This document shows positions 49,017-58,767 of a stretch of 64,000 bases of DNA, in pieces. Both the position numbers and the translations under genes were made by a program. The stretch's first letter is position 1. The number at the start of each line of letters is the position of its first letter. Origin of the DNA: Prevotella sp. (GTDB taxonomy: Bacteria > Bacteroidota > Bacteroidia > Bacteroidales > Bacteroidaceae); NCBI GenBank assembly GCA_017458225.1, contig JAFTFX010000008.1, forward strand, positions 52,409 to 116,408. Direction: 5' to 3'. The notes beneath the pieces are model-generated. The model did no database searches, was not told the DNA's origin, and saw nothing but the letters and a program-made list of their open reading frames with translations.

Positions 49017-52000
49017 ATGACAAAACAGGAAAAACGATGCAAAACAGGCCGTCTCGCCACCCTGTGGGCACTGCTTGCACTGGGCATTCAGAGTCCGGCA
49101 GCAGCACAGACCGCAAGCGACACTGTGCGGCGCGAGTCGGTACCCATGCAGACGGTCACCCCCCAGCGACCACAGCCGGCAGTACCCGAAGGGTGCGTAG
49201 CCATAGAAGGAACTGTGACCGACAATGAAGGCTGCCCACTATCGGGAACGAACATTTTTGTGCGCGAGACAAAAGCTGGAGCAGTTGCCGACGAGGCAGG
49301 CCACTTCATGCTGACCGTCCCTCAGGGCAAGCGTACCACGGTAGACTTCTCGTTCGTGGGCATGAAGACGCTCACACGCATCTATGACAACCGCCGTTCC
49401 TACACCCGTCAGCATATTGTGCTGCAAGACGACAACAGTCTGAACGAGGTGGTGGTGACGGGACTCTTCGACTACAAGTCGGCCACCTTCACAGGCTCCA
49501 CCTCTTCATATACACGCGATGAGCTGAAACAGGTGACGGGCAGCAACGTGCTGAAAGCCATTCAGGCCCTTGACCCCTCCTTTGTGGTCGATGCCAACAG
49601 CCTGAACGGTTCGAACCCCAACTACATGCAGGACATCACCATTCGCGGCAACGCCTCGTTCAGCGGTTTGCAGGGCGACTACAGTGGCAACCCTAATGCG
49701 CCGCTCTTCATCCTCGACGGCTTTGAGGCCACCCAGCAGCAGGTGTTCGACCTGGACATCAACCGCATCAAGTCTGTCACCATCCTGAAAGACGGAGCCG
49801 CCAAAGCCATCTACGGCTCAAAGGCGAGCAATGGCGTGGTGGTGGTCGAGACGGTACAGCCCGAAGCAGGCAGGCTGCGCATCACCTATACGGGCGATCT
49901 GAACCTTGAGGTGCCCGACCTGACGAGCTACAACCTGTGTAATGCTGCCGAGAAACTGCAAGTGGAGATCAACTCCGGCCGCTATACGGCATCATCGCCC
50001 TATTATCAGGCCCTTCTTGACGAACAGCGCAATGCCATAGCAGCCAGCATTGCCCGAGGCGTTGACACCTACTGGCTGTCGCAGCCACTGCGAACAGGCA
50101 TCGGCCAAAAACACACCGCCTATCTGGAGGGCGGCACACAGGAGTTGCGCTACTCTGCCAGTCTTTCCTATAACGATGTGGCCGGCGTGATGAAAGAGTC
50201 GGGCCGGCGCACCATCTCGGGCAACATCAACCTGTCGTACCGCTACAAGAAGTGGATGTTCCGCAACTCGCTCACCGTAACAGGCAACCAGGCCGACGAC
50301 AGCCCCTATGGCACTTTTTCTGACTATGTGTCGGCCAACCCTTACTTCCAACCATACGACGACAACGGCAACCTGCTGAAGGTGTTGGGCACCTATGCCG
50401 AGCCCAGTGCCAACGGCAGTACGCTCACCTACTATAATCCGCTCTACAATGCCTCTATTGGCACAAAGAACTTCTCCCGGTACACCGAGGTGACCGAGAA
50501 TTTCTATCTGGAATACCGGCCCATTGACGATTTGCGCTTTACCGCACGCATAGGCTACACCCACCAGAACAACAAGCGCGAGGACTTCTATCCTGGCGAC
50601 CACACACGCTTCAGCAGCTGGACGGGCGACCAGTATTTCAAACGAGGCAGCTACTCTATCACCAACGGCGAGCGCAACAGCATATCGGCCGACATCACCG
50701 GCCACTACTCACACCGTTGGGGCAAGCACCAGTTCCTCTCAAATGCCGCATGGTCGCTGCAGTCGGAAAACTCAATCAGCGAGGGCATGACGGCCTGGGG
50801 ATTCCTGAACAACCACGTAGACTACATCACCTTTGCCAAGCAATATGCTGAGGGCGGCAAGCCATCGGGCGCAGAAAGCAACACCCGTTCATTAGGCATT
50901 ACGGGGGCAGCCAACTACAGCTACGACGAGCGCTACCTGCTGGATGCCAGCCTGCGCTTCAACGGCTCGTCAGTATTTGGCAGCAACAACCGCTGGGGCA
51001 CTTTCTGGAGCGTGGGTGCCGGCTGGAATCTGCACAAGGAGCATTTCATGAAGAACATATCATGGCTCACCCTCTGCAAACTGCGCCTAACCTACGGTCT
51101 GACGGGCAATCAGAACTTCTCGCCCTACCAGTCGAAGGCCACCTATAAGTTCTACGACACGGTGATCTACGACAACCTGTCGGGAGCCTATCTGATGGGC
51201 ATGCCCAACGACAACCTGAAATGGCAGCAGACGGGCGACTTCACCGCAGGCATCGACCTGGGCATTGCCAACCGGCTGAACCTGCGCTTCGACTATTACG
51301 ACAGTCGTACGCATGGAGCACTCATCGCCATGTCGATACCTTCGTCAACTGGATTCACCAGCTACATGGAGAATCTGGGCAACGTGCAAAACCGCGGCAT
51401 CGAGGCTACAGCCAGCTGGCGTTTCTACCAGCGAGGGCAGTCGTACCTGAGCCTGACGGGCAGCATAGCCCACAACGTGAACAAGGTGACCAAGATTAAC
51501 GATGCACTGAGCACCTTCAATCGCGAACAGGATGCACAGAACTCCACCTCGCCCATCATACGCTACGAGGAGGGACAGTCCATGACCGCCATCTGGGCCG
51601 TACGCTCACTGGGCATCGACCCCGCCACCGGGCGCGAGCTGTTCCTGAAGAAAGACGGCACCACCACTTACGACTATACCACCGACGATTATGTCATAGC
51701 AGGCGACTCGAACCCCAAAGTGCATGGCACATTAGGGTTCAACGGCGAATATCGGGGCATCGGTCTGAGCATTCTGCTGAGCTATCAGTTAGGGGCCGAC
51801 TACTACAACCAGACGCTGGTGGACCGTGTGGAAAATGTCAACATAGCCAACAATGTGGACCGCCGCGTGTTCAGCGAGACGTGGAATGAGCCTGGCGACG
51901 TGTCACTCTACAAGCACATCTCCAGCACGCCCACCACCACTTATGCCTCGACACGCTTCATTCAACGCAACAACATGCTCGACCTGACCACACTCTCGGG

Positions 52001-52169
52001 CTACTATGACTTCAAGTTCCATTCCTGGCTGCAGCGATTCGGGATAGAGCGCCTGCGCATCACGCTCTATGCCAACGACCTGTTCCACCTCTCAACCATC
52101 AAGGCCGAACGTGGCCTGAGCTATCCCTACGCCAGGACATTCTCTGGTTCCATAACCCTAACATTCTGA
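49017..52169 (+). CDS. SusC/RagA-type TonB-dependent outer-membrane transporter
   Basis: 1050 residues. Signal peptide ends PAAAQ. A carboxypeptidase-like regulatory domain at about residues 62-138 (IEGTVTDNEGCPLSGTNIFV, then FSFVGMKT) is followed by the TonB-box-like SLNEVVVTG and the plug (ITIRGNASFSG, DGFEATQQQVFDLDINRIKS, VTILKDGAAKAIYGSKASNG VVV). A 22-strand barrel ends in SGSITLTF. It imports a substrate captured by the adjacent SusD lipoprotein using TonB/ExbBD energy. First gene of a six-gene operon. Confidence 0.95.
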   Translation: MTKQEKRCKTGRLATLWALLALGIQSPAAAQTASDTVRRESVPMQTVTPQRPQPAVPEGCVAIEGTVTDNEGCPLSGTNIFVRETKAGAVADEAGHFMLTVPQGKRTTVDFSFVGMKTLTRIYDNRRSYTRQHIVLQDDNSLNEVVVTGLFDYKSATFTGSTSSYTRDELKQVTGSNVLKAIQALDPSFVVDANSLNGSNPNYMQDITIRGNASFSGLQGDYSGNPNAPLFILDGFEATQQQVFDLDINRIKSVTILKDGAAKAIYGSKASNGVVVVETVQPEAGRLRITYTGDLNLEVPDLTSYNLCNAAEKLQVEINSGRYTASSPYYQALLDEQRNAIAASIARGVDTYWLSQPLRTGIGQKHTAYLEGGTQELRYSASLSYNDVAGVMKESGRRTISGNINLSYRYKKWMFRNSLTVTGNQADDSPYGTFSDYVSANPYFQPYDDNGNLLKVLGTYAEPSANGSTLTYYNPLYNASIGTKNFSRYTEVTENFYLEYRPIDDLRFTARIGYTHQNNKREDFYPGDHTRFSSWTGDQYFKRGSYSITNGERNSISADITGHYSHRWGKHQFLSNAAWSLQSENSISEGMTAWGFLNNHVDYITFAKQYAEGGKPSGAESNTRSLGITGAANYSYDERYLLDASLRFNGSSVFGSNNRWGTFWSVGAGWNLHKEHFMKNISWLTLCKLRLTYGLTGNQNFSPYQSKATYKFYDTVIYDNLSGAYLMGMPNDNLKWQQTGDFTAGIDLGIANRLNLRFDYYDSRTHGALIAMSIPSSTGFTSYMENLGNVQNRGIEATASWRFYQRGQSYLSLTGSIAHNVNKVTKINDALSTFNREQDAQNSTSPIIRYEEGQSMTAIWAVRSLGIDPATGRELFLKKDGTTTYDYTTDDYVIAGDSNPKVHGTLGFNGEYRGIGLSILLSYQLGADYYNQTLVDRVENVNIANNVDRRVFSETWNEPGDVSLYKHISSTPTTTYASTRFIQRNNMLDLTTLSGYYDFKFHSWLQRFGIERLRITLYANDLFHLSTIKAERGLSYPYARTFSGSITLTF

Positions 52170-52171
52170 CT

Positions 52172-53596
52172 ATGCACCACAGACTTACATACCTATTATT
52201 CATGAGCGCGTTGCTCAGCTCTTGCAACGAGTGGCTCGACGTGCAACCTCGTTCACAGGTAGAAGACACTGAGCTGTTCGGCACTGAGAACGGCTATAAA
52301 GAGGCACTGGCCGGCATCTACTCCTCGATGGTGAGCAGCAACACCTATGCCAAGGAGCTGACCTACGGCTTCATAGGCATTCTGGGACAGGAGTGGGACT
52401 ATTATTATACCACCCAGTATAACGATGCTGCCACCTATGACTATGAGGCAGCCTTGCCCACCAACACCATTCAGGCCATCTGGGCCACTAACTACAGCGG
52501 CATTGCCAATGCCAACCATCTGCTGGCAAACATTGATGGCGATGCGCATCTTTTCTCAGCCGACAACTATGCGGTCGTCAAGGGCGAAGCACTGGCCCTG
52601 CGTGCCTTCCTGCACTTCGACCTGTTGCGCTGCTTCGGCGTAAGTTTTGCCGTCAACCCCGACCAGCCAGCCATTCCTTATAGCACGGAGCTCTCCTACA
52701 AGGTGTCGCCACAGCTCACCGTCGGCCAGGTGACAGAGAAGGTGCTGGCCGACCTGAAAGCTGCGGGGGAACTGCTGAAAGGAGCAGACCCCATCGTGAC
52801 CGGGCGACAGATCAGTGAGACCGTCGACAATGGCTACCTACTGAACCGGCAGCTGCACCTGAACTACTATGCCGTGAAAGCGCTCGAGGCACGTGTGAAC
52901 TTGTGGGGCGACCGCTATGACGAAGCCTTGCAGGCAGCTCAGGCAGTCATTGCCTCTGGCCAGTTCCAGTGGGCCGACGTGGCCAATCTGCAAGCTGGCT
53001 ACGACCGCAATCTGGCCGACGAGCATCTGTTTGCCCTAAACAACCTGACTATCGCAACCGATGTTGCCGACCAGTATTTCTCCGACGATTCGCCCTACAG
53101 CTTCGCAGTGACGCGCGACCGCCTGCTTGACTATTTCGACAATGCCACACAAGACTATCGATATACCTTCCTGTTCAAATCGGGCACGGCAACACATGCC
53201 AACAACCGATATCTCATGAAGTACGACGAGCCCAGCACCACCTTGTCCTATTATCACTACAAGATGCCGCTCATCCGGCTGGGCGAGATGTATCTGATTA
53301 AAAGCGAAGTGCAGTACCGGAACGGCGACACTGACGGTGCCAAGGCCACGCTGAACGAGTTGCGCACAGCCCGCAACCTACCTGCACTGACCGACCTGCC
53401 CACCGACTTCTATCTGGAGCTCATTCACGAATACCGTCGGGAACTGATGGGCGAAGGCCAACTGTTCTTCCTCTACAAACGCCTGAACAGAACATCCATT
53501 CTCTATTCAGACGTAGAGGCTGTGGCAAAGAAGGTGTACACCTTCCCGCTGCCCATCACTGAGACCGAATCGGCACAACGCAATGCAAATAAGTAA
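52172..53596 (+). CDS. SusD/RagB-type substrate-binding lipoprotein
   Basis: 474 residues with lipobox at Cys18 (LLSSCNEW), then LDVQPRSQVEDTELFGTENG and YKEALAGIYSSM. The TPR-like core includes GEALALRAFLHFDLLRCFGV, and the C-terminus MPLIRLGEMYLIKSEVQYRN, then ATLNELRTARN and YRRELMGEGQLFFLYKRLNR. It caps the SusC barrel at the outer surface and captures the ligand. It starts 2 bp after SusC. No glycan specificity can be read from the sequence. Confidence 0.95.
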   Translation: MHHRLTYLLFMSALLSSCNEWLDVQPRSQVEDTELFGTENGYKEALAGIYSSMVSSNTYAKELTYGFIGILGQEWDYYYTTQYNDAATYDYEAALPTNTIQAIWATNYSGIANANHLLANIDGDAHLFSADNYAVVKGEALALRAFLHFDLLRCFGVSFAVNPDQPAIPYSTELSYKVSPQLTVGQVTEKVLADLKAAGELLKGADPIVTGRQISETVDNGYLLNRQLHLNYYAVKALEARVNLWGDRYDEALQAAQAVIASGQFQWADVANLQAGYDRNLADEHLFALNNLTIATDVADQYFSDDSPYSFAVTRDRLLDYFDNATQDYRYTFLFKSGTATHANNRYLMKYDEPSTTLSYYHYKMPLIRLGEMYLIKSEVQYRNGDTDGAKATLNELRTARNLPALTDLPTDFYLELIHEYRRELMGEGQLFFLYKRLNRTSILYSDVEAVAKKVYTFPLPITETESAQRNANK

Positions 53597-53597
53597 T

Positions 53598-54362
53598 ATG
53601 AAGAATCAAATATACATACTGTTAGCCTTACTTGGGCTGACGACAGGGTGCAGCCAGGAAGAAGTCGACCGCTATGACACCTCGCTCACAGCACTCAACA
53701 TCTGGGTGGGAACCGAGGCCGGAGCGGTCTACGAGTCGGTTGACTACAACTATTCATACGCCTACGAAGAGGGAAGCATCACCTTCTATGCCCAGCTGGT
53801 GGGCATGCCTGTCAGCTACGACCGCACTTTCCGCCTGCAGGTGTTTGGCACCGATTCGGCCGAAGTGGCACCCACCGTAAGGACTGAAGACTACGTGATT
53901 CCTGCCGGAGCCACGGGCGGCACCTACAAGGTGTATTTCAACACGCAGAAGCTGGCCGATGCCGAGCTCTTCTCGACAAGCGATGGCAACGTGGACTTCC
54001 GGGTCAGCCCTAACGGGCAGTTTGCCATCGGAACCGAGAATCACCAACAGTTCCATGTAGTGCTGAAAAACTATCTGGCCAAGCCCTCCAACTGGGACAC
54101 GGCCAACTATCCGCGCGTGGCCCTGTCGAAATACTTCGGAACCTACAGCCGCGTGAAGTACCAGTTCATGATTGAGCAGTTGGGACTGATTGACTTTGAG
54201 ATCAACTACAATGCTCCGACCTCCTACGATGAAACCACCAACGTGGTGTCGGCTTCCTATGCCGTTTATCTGCAGCAGGTCATGCAACGCGCACTGATCG
54301 ACTATAACGACAGCCATGAGACACCACTCACCGACGAGTTCGGGCTGCCGGTAACATTCTGA
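53598..54362 (+). CDS. DUF4843-family lipoprotein
   Basis: 254 residues from MKNQIYILLALLGLTTGC (lipobox Cys18). The middle resembles a Calx-beta-like domain of DUF4843 proteins (VGMPVSYDRTFRLQV, then DYVIPAGATGGTYKVYFN). The C-terminal part has WDTANYPRVALSKYFGTYSR and EFGLPVTF. Such proteins accompany SusCD pairs that lack carbohydrate enzymes. It starts 1 bp after the SusD stop and is probably a surface accessory of the transporter. Confidence 0.75.
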   Translation: MKNQIYILLALLGLTTGCSQEEVDRYDTSLTALNIWVGTEAGAVYESVDYNYSYAYEEGSITFYAQLVGMPVSYDRTFRLQVFGTDSAEVAPTVRTEDYVIPAGATGGTYKVYFNTQKLADAELFSTSDGNVDFRVSPNGQFAIGTENHQQFHVVLKNYLAKPSNWDTANYPRVALSKYFGTYSRVKYQFMIEQLGLIDFEINYNAPTSYDETTNVVSASYAVYLQQVMQRALIDYNDSHETPLTDEFGLPVTF

Positions 54363-54387
54363 ATGTAGAAGAAAGTAAAGAACAACC

Positions 54388-56025
54388 ATGCAAGGTATGA
54401 AAATGAAACTGTACTATATTGCCTGTGCCACAGTGCTGACGGTCTTTGCCGGATGCTATGACGACGAAGGGAACTACGACTACCACGCCCTTGACGACGT
54501 GCGTATTGACACCGTGCAAACCGGCATGCAAAGCGAATATGCGCTGATGCGCTTCGACACACTCCGACTGCAGCCGAAAATATACTTCAACGGTCTGCTG
54601 GTTACTGCCGCCGAACAGGCTCCGCTCAGTTACCTGTGGACCATCTATAGTGCTGTGTCGGGTGTGTCGGGCAGCACCGTTATTGATACACTCGGCACCA
54701 GTCGGGAACTGCAATCGGTCATTAGCCGCACTGGCGGAAACTACTATGTGCAACTGACCGTGACCAACCGTAACGACGGCGTGCAACAATACTTTCGCGT
54801 GCCGGTATCCGTCAGCGAGGTGTTCGACGGTGGATGGATGGTGTTCTATGAACGGGCCGACCGTCCCGGCTATTCCGACTTGGCACTGGTCTACAACAAG
54901 TGGACTAAGCTGAATGTAAACTACAACCGCTTCTACACCCAGCTCTACGAAGTAACCAACGGCGAACCGCTGCGCGGGCGGCCTGTGCGCTGTCTGGATA
55001 TTGCCGTGTCGCTGGCATCGGGCAACAACTATGTAGGCCTGTGTACCGACGAGACGCTGGTTGGCGTGAGCGAGAACAATATTGAACGGGCCCTGACCTT
55101 TGCCGACTTCTTTCATGAAGCGCCTGCAAGCGAGAAGCCTGTATGGTATGGCCAGCACGGATCGGGTGTCATGTCGGGACAAAGCTCCGAAGTGCTCATC
55201 AACGACAACCACATCTACACCAACACCTACTCGTTCAGTGCCACCGAAGGGCGCACCACTCGCTTCGGAGTGGCAAAGTTTGACGATGGCATAGGCCAGC
55301 TGGCACCCTGGAATGCCGAAGTTCCCAACACGCTGAACTATGGCGTGGTGGTCTACGACCAGACCTACCAGCGGTTCCGCTATGCCGGCTACAACGAAGC
55401 ACAGTTGCAAGAGTTTGGCGAGCAGGACATGGAGGTGGCTGCTTTCGATGTGAACAACACGGGCATGCAGCTGCTGATGGGCGACTGGGGGCGCGGCACA
55501 AGTCAGGCCGTTTCACTGCGGCCTTACGACTATCTGCTGATGTCGAAAGGAGCAGAGCGCTATCTGGCAGTAGCCAACTTCTCGTCGACTGCTCCGCAAA
55601 GCACCAACATCGGCGTGGCACTCTATCCTCTCGACGGCCTGTGCCCCGACATTCAGCAGGCCACATCGCTGTCGGCCAGCCATGTAGGCAGCTTCGTCTA
55701 TTATGCTGCCACAGACAAGGTCTACAACTTTGCCTACGACAGCGGAAAGCCGGCCACGGTGGCGTGGCAGTCGCCTGAAGAGGGAGACATAGTGACCTGT
55801 GTGCGCATCATGAAGTACTACCACGGCACGGTCTATGGATATGGGCTGGTGCCTCGCAGCGACAATCTGGTGCACATTGCCACCTGGAACGAGGAGAAAC
55901 GCGAGGGACATCTCTACCAATACCTCATCAACCCGGCCAGCGGCATCCTGAACACCACCAGCAGTTTCGACTACCCCATCCCGGGACGGGTGAAAGACAT
56001 GGCCTGGAAATTCTCTATGCAGTAA
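54388..56025 (+). CDS. PKD-like family lipoprotein of the SusCD operon
   Basis: 545 residues. Signal peptide and lipobox end at FAGC. ATGs at codons 4 and 6 are alternative starts. A PKD-like beta-sandwich at about residues 50-150 (LSYLWTIYSAVSG, then SRTGGNYYVQLTVTNRNDGV) is followed by about 390 residues of repeated strands (GGWMVFYERADRPGYSDLAL, then HVGSFVYYAATDKVYNFAYD) that look like a beta-propeller. PKD-like proteins of this length regularly follow DUF4843 genes in such operons. Function unknown; surface ligand binding is inferred. Confidence 0.75.
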   Translation: MQGMKMKLYYIACATVLTVFAGCYDDEGNYDYHALDDVRIDTVQTGMQSEYALMRFDTLRLQPKIYFNGLLVTAAEQAPLSYLWTIYSAVSGVSGSTVIDTLGTSRELQSVISRTGGNYYVQLTVTNRNDGVQQYFRVPVSVSEVFDGGWMVFYERADRPGYSDLALVYNKWTKLNVNYNRFYTQLYEVTNGEPLRGRPVRCLDIAVSLASGNNYVGLCTDETLVGVSENNIERALTFADFFHEAPASEKPVWYGQHGSGVMSGQSSEVLINDNHIYTNTYSFSATEGRTTRFGVAKFDDGIGQLAPWNAEVPNTLNYGVVVYDQTYQRFRYAGYNEAQLQEFGEQDMEVAAFDVNNTGMQLLMGDWGRGTSQAVSLRPYDYLLMSKGAERYLAVANFSSTAPQSTNIGVALYPLDGLCPDIQQATSLSASHVGSFVYYAATDKVYNFAYDSGKPATVAWQSPEEGDIVTCVRIMKYYHGTVYGYGLVPRSDNLVHIATWNEEKREGHLYQYLINPASGILNTTSSFDYPIPGRVKDMAWKFSMQ

Positions 56026-56060
56026 CAAAACATACATCAATACACAAAAACAACATCAAC

Positions 56061-57224
56061 ATGAAAAGATTAGAAACCGTTTTTGCCGCGCTGCTCATAG
56101 CCATGAGCATGACGGCGCAGGGCATTGCCTTCGAACCTGACGGCACCACGCTTGAACAGGCCTCAGCCAAGGCCAAAGCCGAGAAGAAACTTATTTTCCT
56201 GGATGCCTACACCAAGTGGTGCGGCCCTTGCAAGATGATGGCCCGCGAGGTGTTTCCGCAAGAGAAAGTGGGTGCAGCCATGAACCCGAAGTTCGTGAGT
56301 GTGCAGATTGACATGGAGAGTGCCTACGGTGCACCTCTGGCCAAGAAACTGCAGGTCACGGCCTACCCCACCTTCATCATCTTCAATGCCGATGCACAGG
56401 AGATAGGCCGTTTTCTGGGCGGCAGTCAGGCCGACGAGTTCCTGAAGAACGTGGAGGAGAAAAGCCAGGACAACACATCGGCCCAGTTGGAACAGCGCTG
56501 GAAGCAGGGCGACCGCGACCCGCAGTTCCTACAGGAATATCTGGCCACGCTCTCAGCTGCCTACAAGACACAACAGGCCAACGATGTGGCCGAGGCCATT
56601 CTGAAGGGACAGGAAGAGACCTTCGCTGCCGACAGCACACTGCGCGCCATCTTCTTCCGCAACATCACCAACCCGTTTGCCAGTGCATTCGTCTACACCG
56701 TAAAGCAACCGGAACTGCTGAAGGCACTGGCCGGCAACCGGCCTGTAGAGGCTAAGATCCAGAGCGTGCTGGGCAACTACACACGACAGCTCCTCATTGA
56801 AAGCGATGGCAGCGTGAAGCTCGACCAGGAGAAGTTCGATGCCTTCAACCGCCTGCTTGGCGAACTGAACATTGCCAATGCCGCTCATTACCGCCTGTCG
56901 ACACTCATCACACTGACCGAGAAGCAGAAGGACTATGCGGCCTATATGGGCTACGTCAAGGAGTACCTGGCAACGCCCGGACTCGATGCTTCCGACATGC
57001 AACTGGCTCAGTGGACCAAGCCCTTCGCTGCCCCCGATGCCGACAAGCAGCAAAAGGAAGAAATGAAGAAGATTCTGCGCCAGCGTGTCGACGACATCCA
57101 GAACGGCACCCGGCGCGCACAGTCGAGTGTGGGCAACATGCGCCTGTCGCGACCCACCGACGAACTGCTGCGCATGCTGATTGATGCACTCGACGGAAAA
57201 ATGCCTCAACAACCCAAAAAGTAA
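56061..57224 (+). CDS. exported thioredoxin-fold protein
   Basis: 387 residues with a signal peptide (MKRLETVFAALLIAMSMTAQ). The thioredoxin domain spans about residues 25-145: LIFLDAYTKWCGPCKMM with redox Cys54 and Cys57, then QVTAYPTFIIFNADAQEIGR. The remaining 240 residues are helical and repeat-like (QEYLATLSAAYKTQQANDVA and following). It would reduce or isomerise disulfides outside the cytoplasm, perhaps of the Cys-containing DUF6055-type protein coded 3 bp downstream. It is part of the SusCD operon. Confidence 0.85.
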   Translation: MKRLETVFAALLIAMSMTAQGIAFEPDGTTLEQASAKAKAEKKLIFLDAYTKWCGPCKMMAREVFPQEKVGAAMNPKFVSVQIDMESAYGAPLAKKLQVTAYPTFIIFNADAQEIGRFLGGSQADEFLKNVEEKSQDNTSAQLEQRWKQGDRDPQFLQEYLATLSAAYKTQQANDVAEAILKGQEETFAADSTLRAIFFRNITNPFASAFVYTVKQPELLKALAGNRPVEAKIQSVLGNYTRQLLIESDGSVKLDQEKFDAFNRLLGELNIANAAHYRLSTLITLTEKQKDYAAYMGYVKEYLATPGLDASDMQLAQWTKPFAAPDADKQQKEEMKKILRQRVDDIQNGTRRAQSSVGNMRLSRPTDELLRMLIDALDGKMPQQPKK

Positions 57225-57227
57225 TCC

Positions 57228-58685
57228 ATGAAAAAACAATTTGCATTCGCTTTATGCACCATGCTGGGCATGACCTCTGTTCATGCCCAGCATACGCTTT
57301 ATGTTGCCAACTACGACAATGGCTTCTTGCAGAGTAAGAAAACGCTGTCTGTCAATGATGGAGACACCATCTACTTTCAGGATCCCGGCCCTGGGGCCTA
57401 CCGGCCCAACTATCTGCGCAACAACGACTTTCAAAACGAAGAAAGCCAGTACTGCTTTGCCCGTTCGCGCCAGTCGCAGCACTTCATTGTATTTTGGGAA
57501 AAAGGCTTTGGCCTTGACCCCGCCAAGGCCCCCCGGCCATACACCTTCAACCCTGACGACCTGCTGGAGCGTGCTGAAAAAATCTACGGGGTGAACACCG
57601 GCCTGCTGGGCTTTGCCGACCCTGCCACATCGCCCACGCTCGGCACCTACAAGATCATCATGTTCGTACACTATGAGAGCACCTGGCGAGCCACGGGCTC
57701 GGGTGTTGACAACAAGGCCGGCACGCTCGACGTGAATCCCGATGCGGCCAACACCGCCGTCACCGTGGCCCACGAAGTAGGCCACACCTTCCAGTACATC
57801 GTGGGATGCGACTGGGGAACCACTCACGGCTGGCGCTATGGCTTCGGCCCTAACGCATCGGGCGGTTGTGCATGGTGGGAGAGCTGTGCACAGTGGCAGG
57901 CCTACAAGGTGTACCCCGAGAAGCAGTTTGCCGACAGTTGGTCGAGCTACATCTACCGCTGCACCCACCTGAACCTGCTACACGAGCAGATGCGCTACTA
58001 CAACTTCTACGTGCAAGACTACTGGTGCCAACTGCACGGTCAGGACTTCATAGGCCGGCTGTGGCGAGAGTCTACACGGCCTGAGGACCCTGTCGAGGCC
58101 TACAAGCGAATCACCTCTACATCACAAAAAGACTTCTGCCGAGACATGTTCGACTACGCCCGACGCGCCGTGACATGGGACATTGACGGCATTCGCGAGC
58201 GCGGACGCGGTCTGTCATCACTGTTCAGCACACGGCTGCACGATGCCGGCGACGACTGGCTGGAAATAGACTCTGCCTACTGTCCGCAGAACTATGGATT
58301 CAACGTCATCCGACTGGACCTGCCCTTTGAGGGACAGGAGGTGAAGGCCGAGTTCAAGGGCGAAGCTGGTGCCAAGGGCTATCGCAACTATCAGGCCGAC
58401 AAGGCAGGCTGGCGCTATGGCTTCGTGGCTCAGGCCGCAAGCGGTGAGCGATTCTATAGCGATATGTTCAGTGCCAGCGAGGGCGAAGCCGTCTTCACCG
58501 TTCCCGAGAATGCCAACGCCCTGTGGTTCGTGGTGAGCGGCGCGCCCACCGAGCACTGGCATCACCCTTGGGACATGGGCACCAATGCCGCCGGCAACGA
58601 CATCCATACAGAGGAGAGTCTGGCCAACGATGAGCAATGGCCCTATCGCGTAAGATTCAGCAACACCATGTGGACGGGCAGATAA
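57228..58685 (+). CDS. DUF6055-type secreted protein with zincin motif
   Basis: 485 residues with a signal peptide (MKKQFAFALCTMLGMTSVHA). The zinc motif HEVGH is at residues 182-186 (TVAHEVGHTFQY). A conserved Glu218 follows 31 residues later in CAWWESCAQWQAYKVYP, a gluzincin-like spacing. ESQYCFARSRQSQHFIVFWE in the N-terminal part and the Cys-rich body fit DUF6055, to my memory. Peptidase activity is inferred from the motif only. Last gene of the operon, followed by a strong terminator. Confidence 0.75.
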   Translation: MKKQFAFALCTMLGMTSVHAQHTLYVANYDNGFLQSKKTLSVNDGDTIYFQDPGPGAYRPNYLRNNDFQNEESQYCFARSRQSQHFIVFWEKGFGLDPAKAPRPYTFNPDDLLERAEKIYGVNTGLLGFADPATSPTLGTYKIIMFVHYESTWRATGSGVDNKAGTLDVNPDAANTAVTVAHEVGHTFQYIVGCDWGTTHGWRYGFGPNASGGCAWWESCAQWQAYKVYPEKQFADSWSSYIYRCTHLNLLHEQMRYYNFYVQDYWCQLHGQDFIGRLWRESTRPEDPVEAYKRITSTSQKDFCRDMFDYARRAVTWDIDGIRERGRGLSSLFSTRLHDAGDDWLEIDSAYCPQNYGFNVIRLDLPFEGQEVKAEFKGEAGAKGYRNYQADKAGWRYGFVAQAASGERFYSDMFSASEGEAVFTVPENANALWFVVSGAPTEHWHHPWDMGTNAAGNDIHTEESLANDEQWPYRVRFSNTMWTGR

Positions 58686-58713
58686 GCCATTCCCCTTGCA
58701 ACGCACAAAAAAA

Positions 58714-58752
58714 AAGAATCCCGGCCTGCATCAGCTGCAAGCCGGGATTCTT
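58714..58752. terminator. bidirectional terminator
   Basis: AAGAATCCCGGC (58714-58725) pairs with GCCGGGATTCTT (58741-58752), with inner TGCA/TGCA pairs. An A run lies upstream and a T-rich stretch downstream, so it serves both converging genes. Confidence 0.9.
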
Positions 58753-58767
58753 CTTTCCTGTTTCTTT

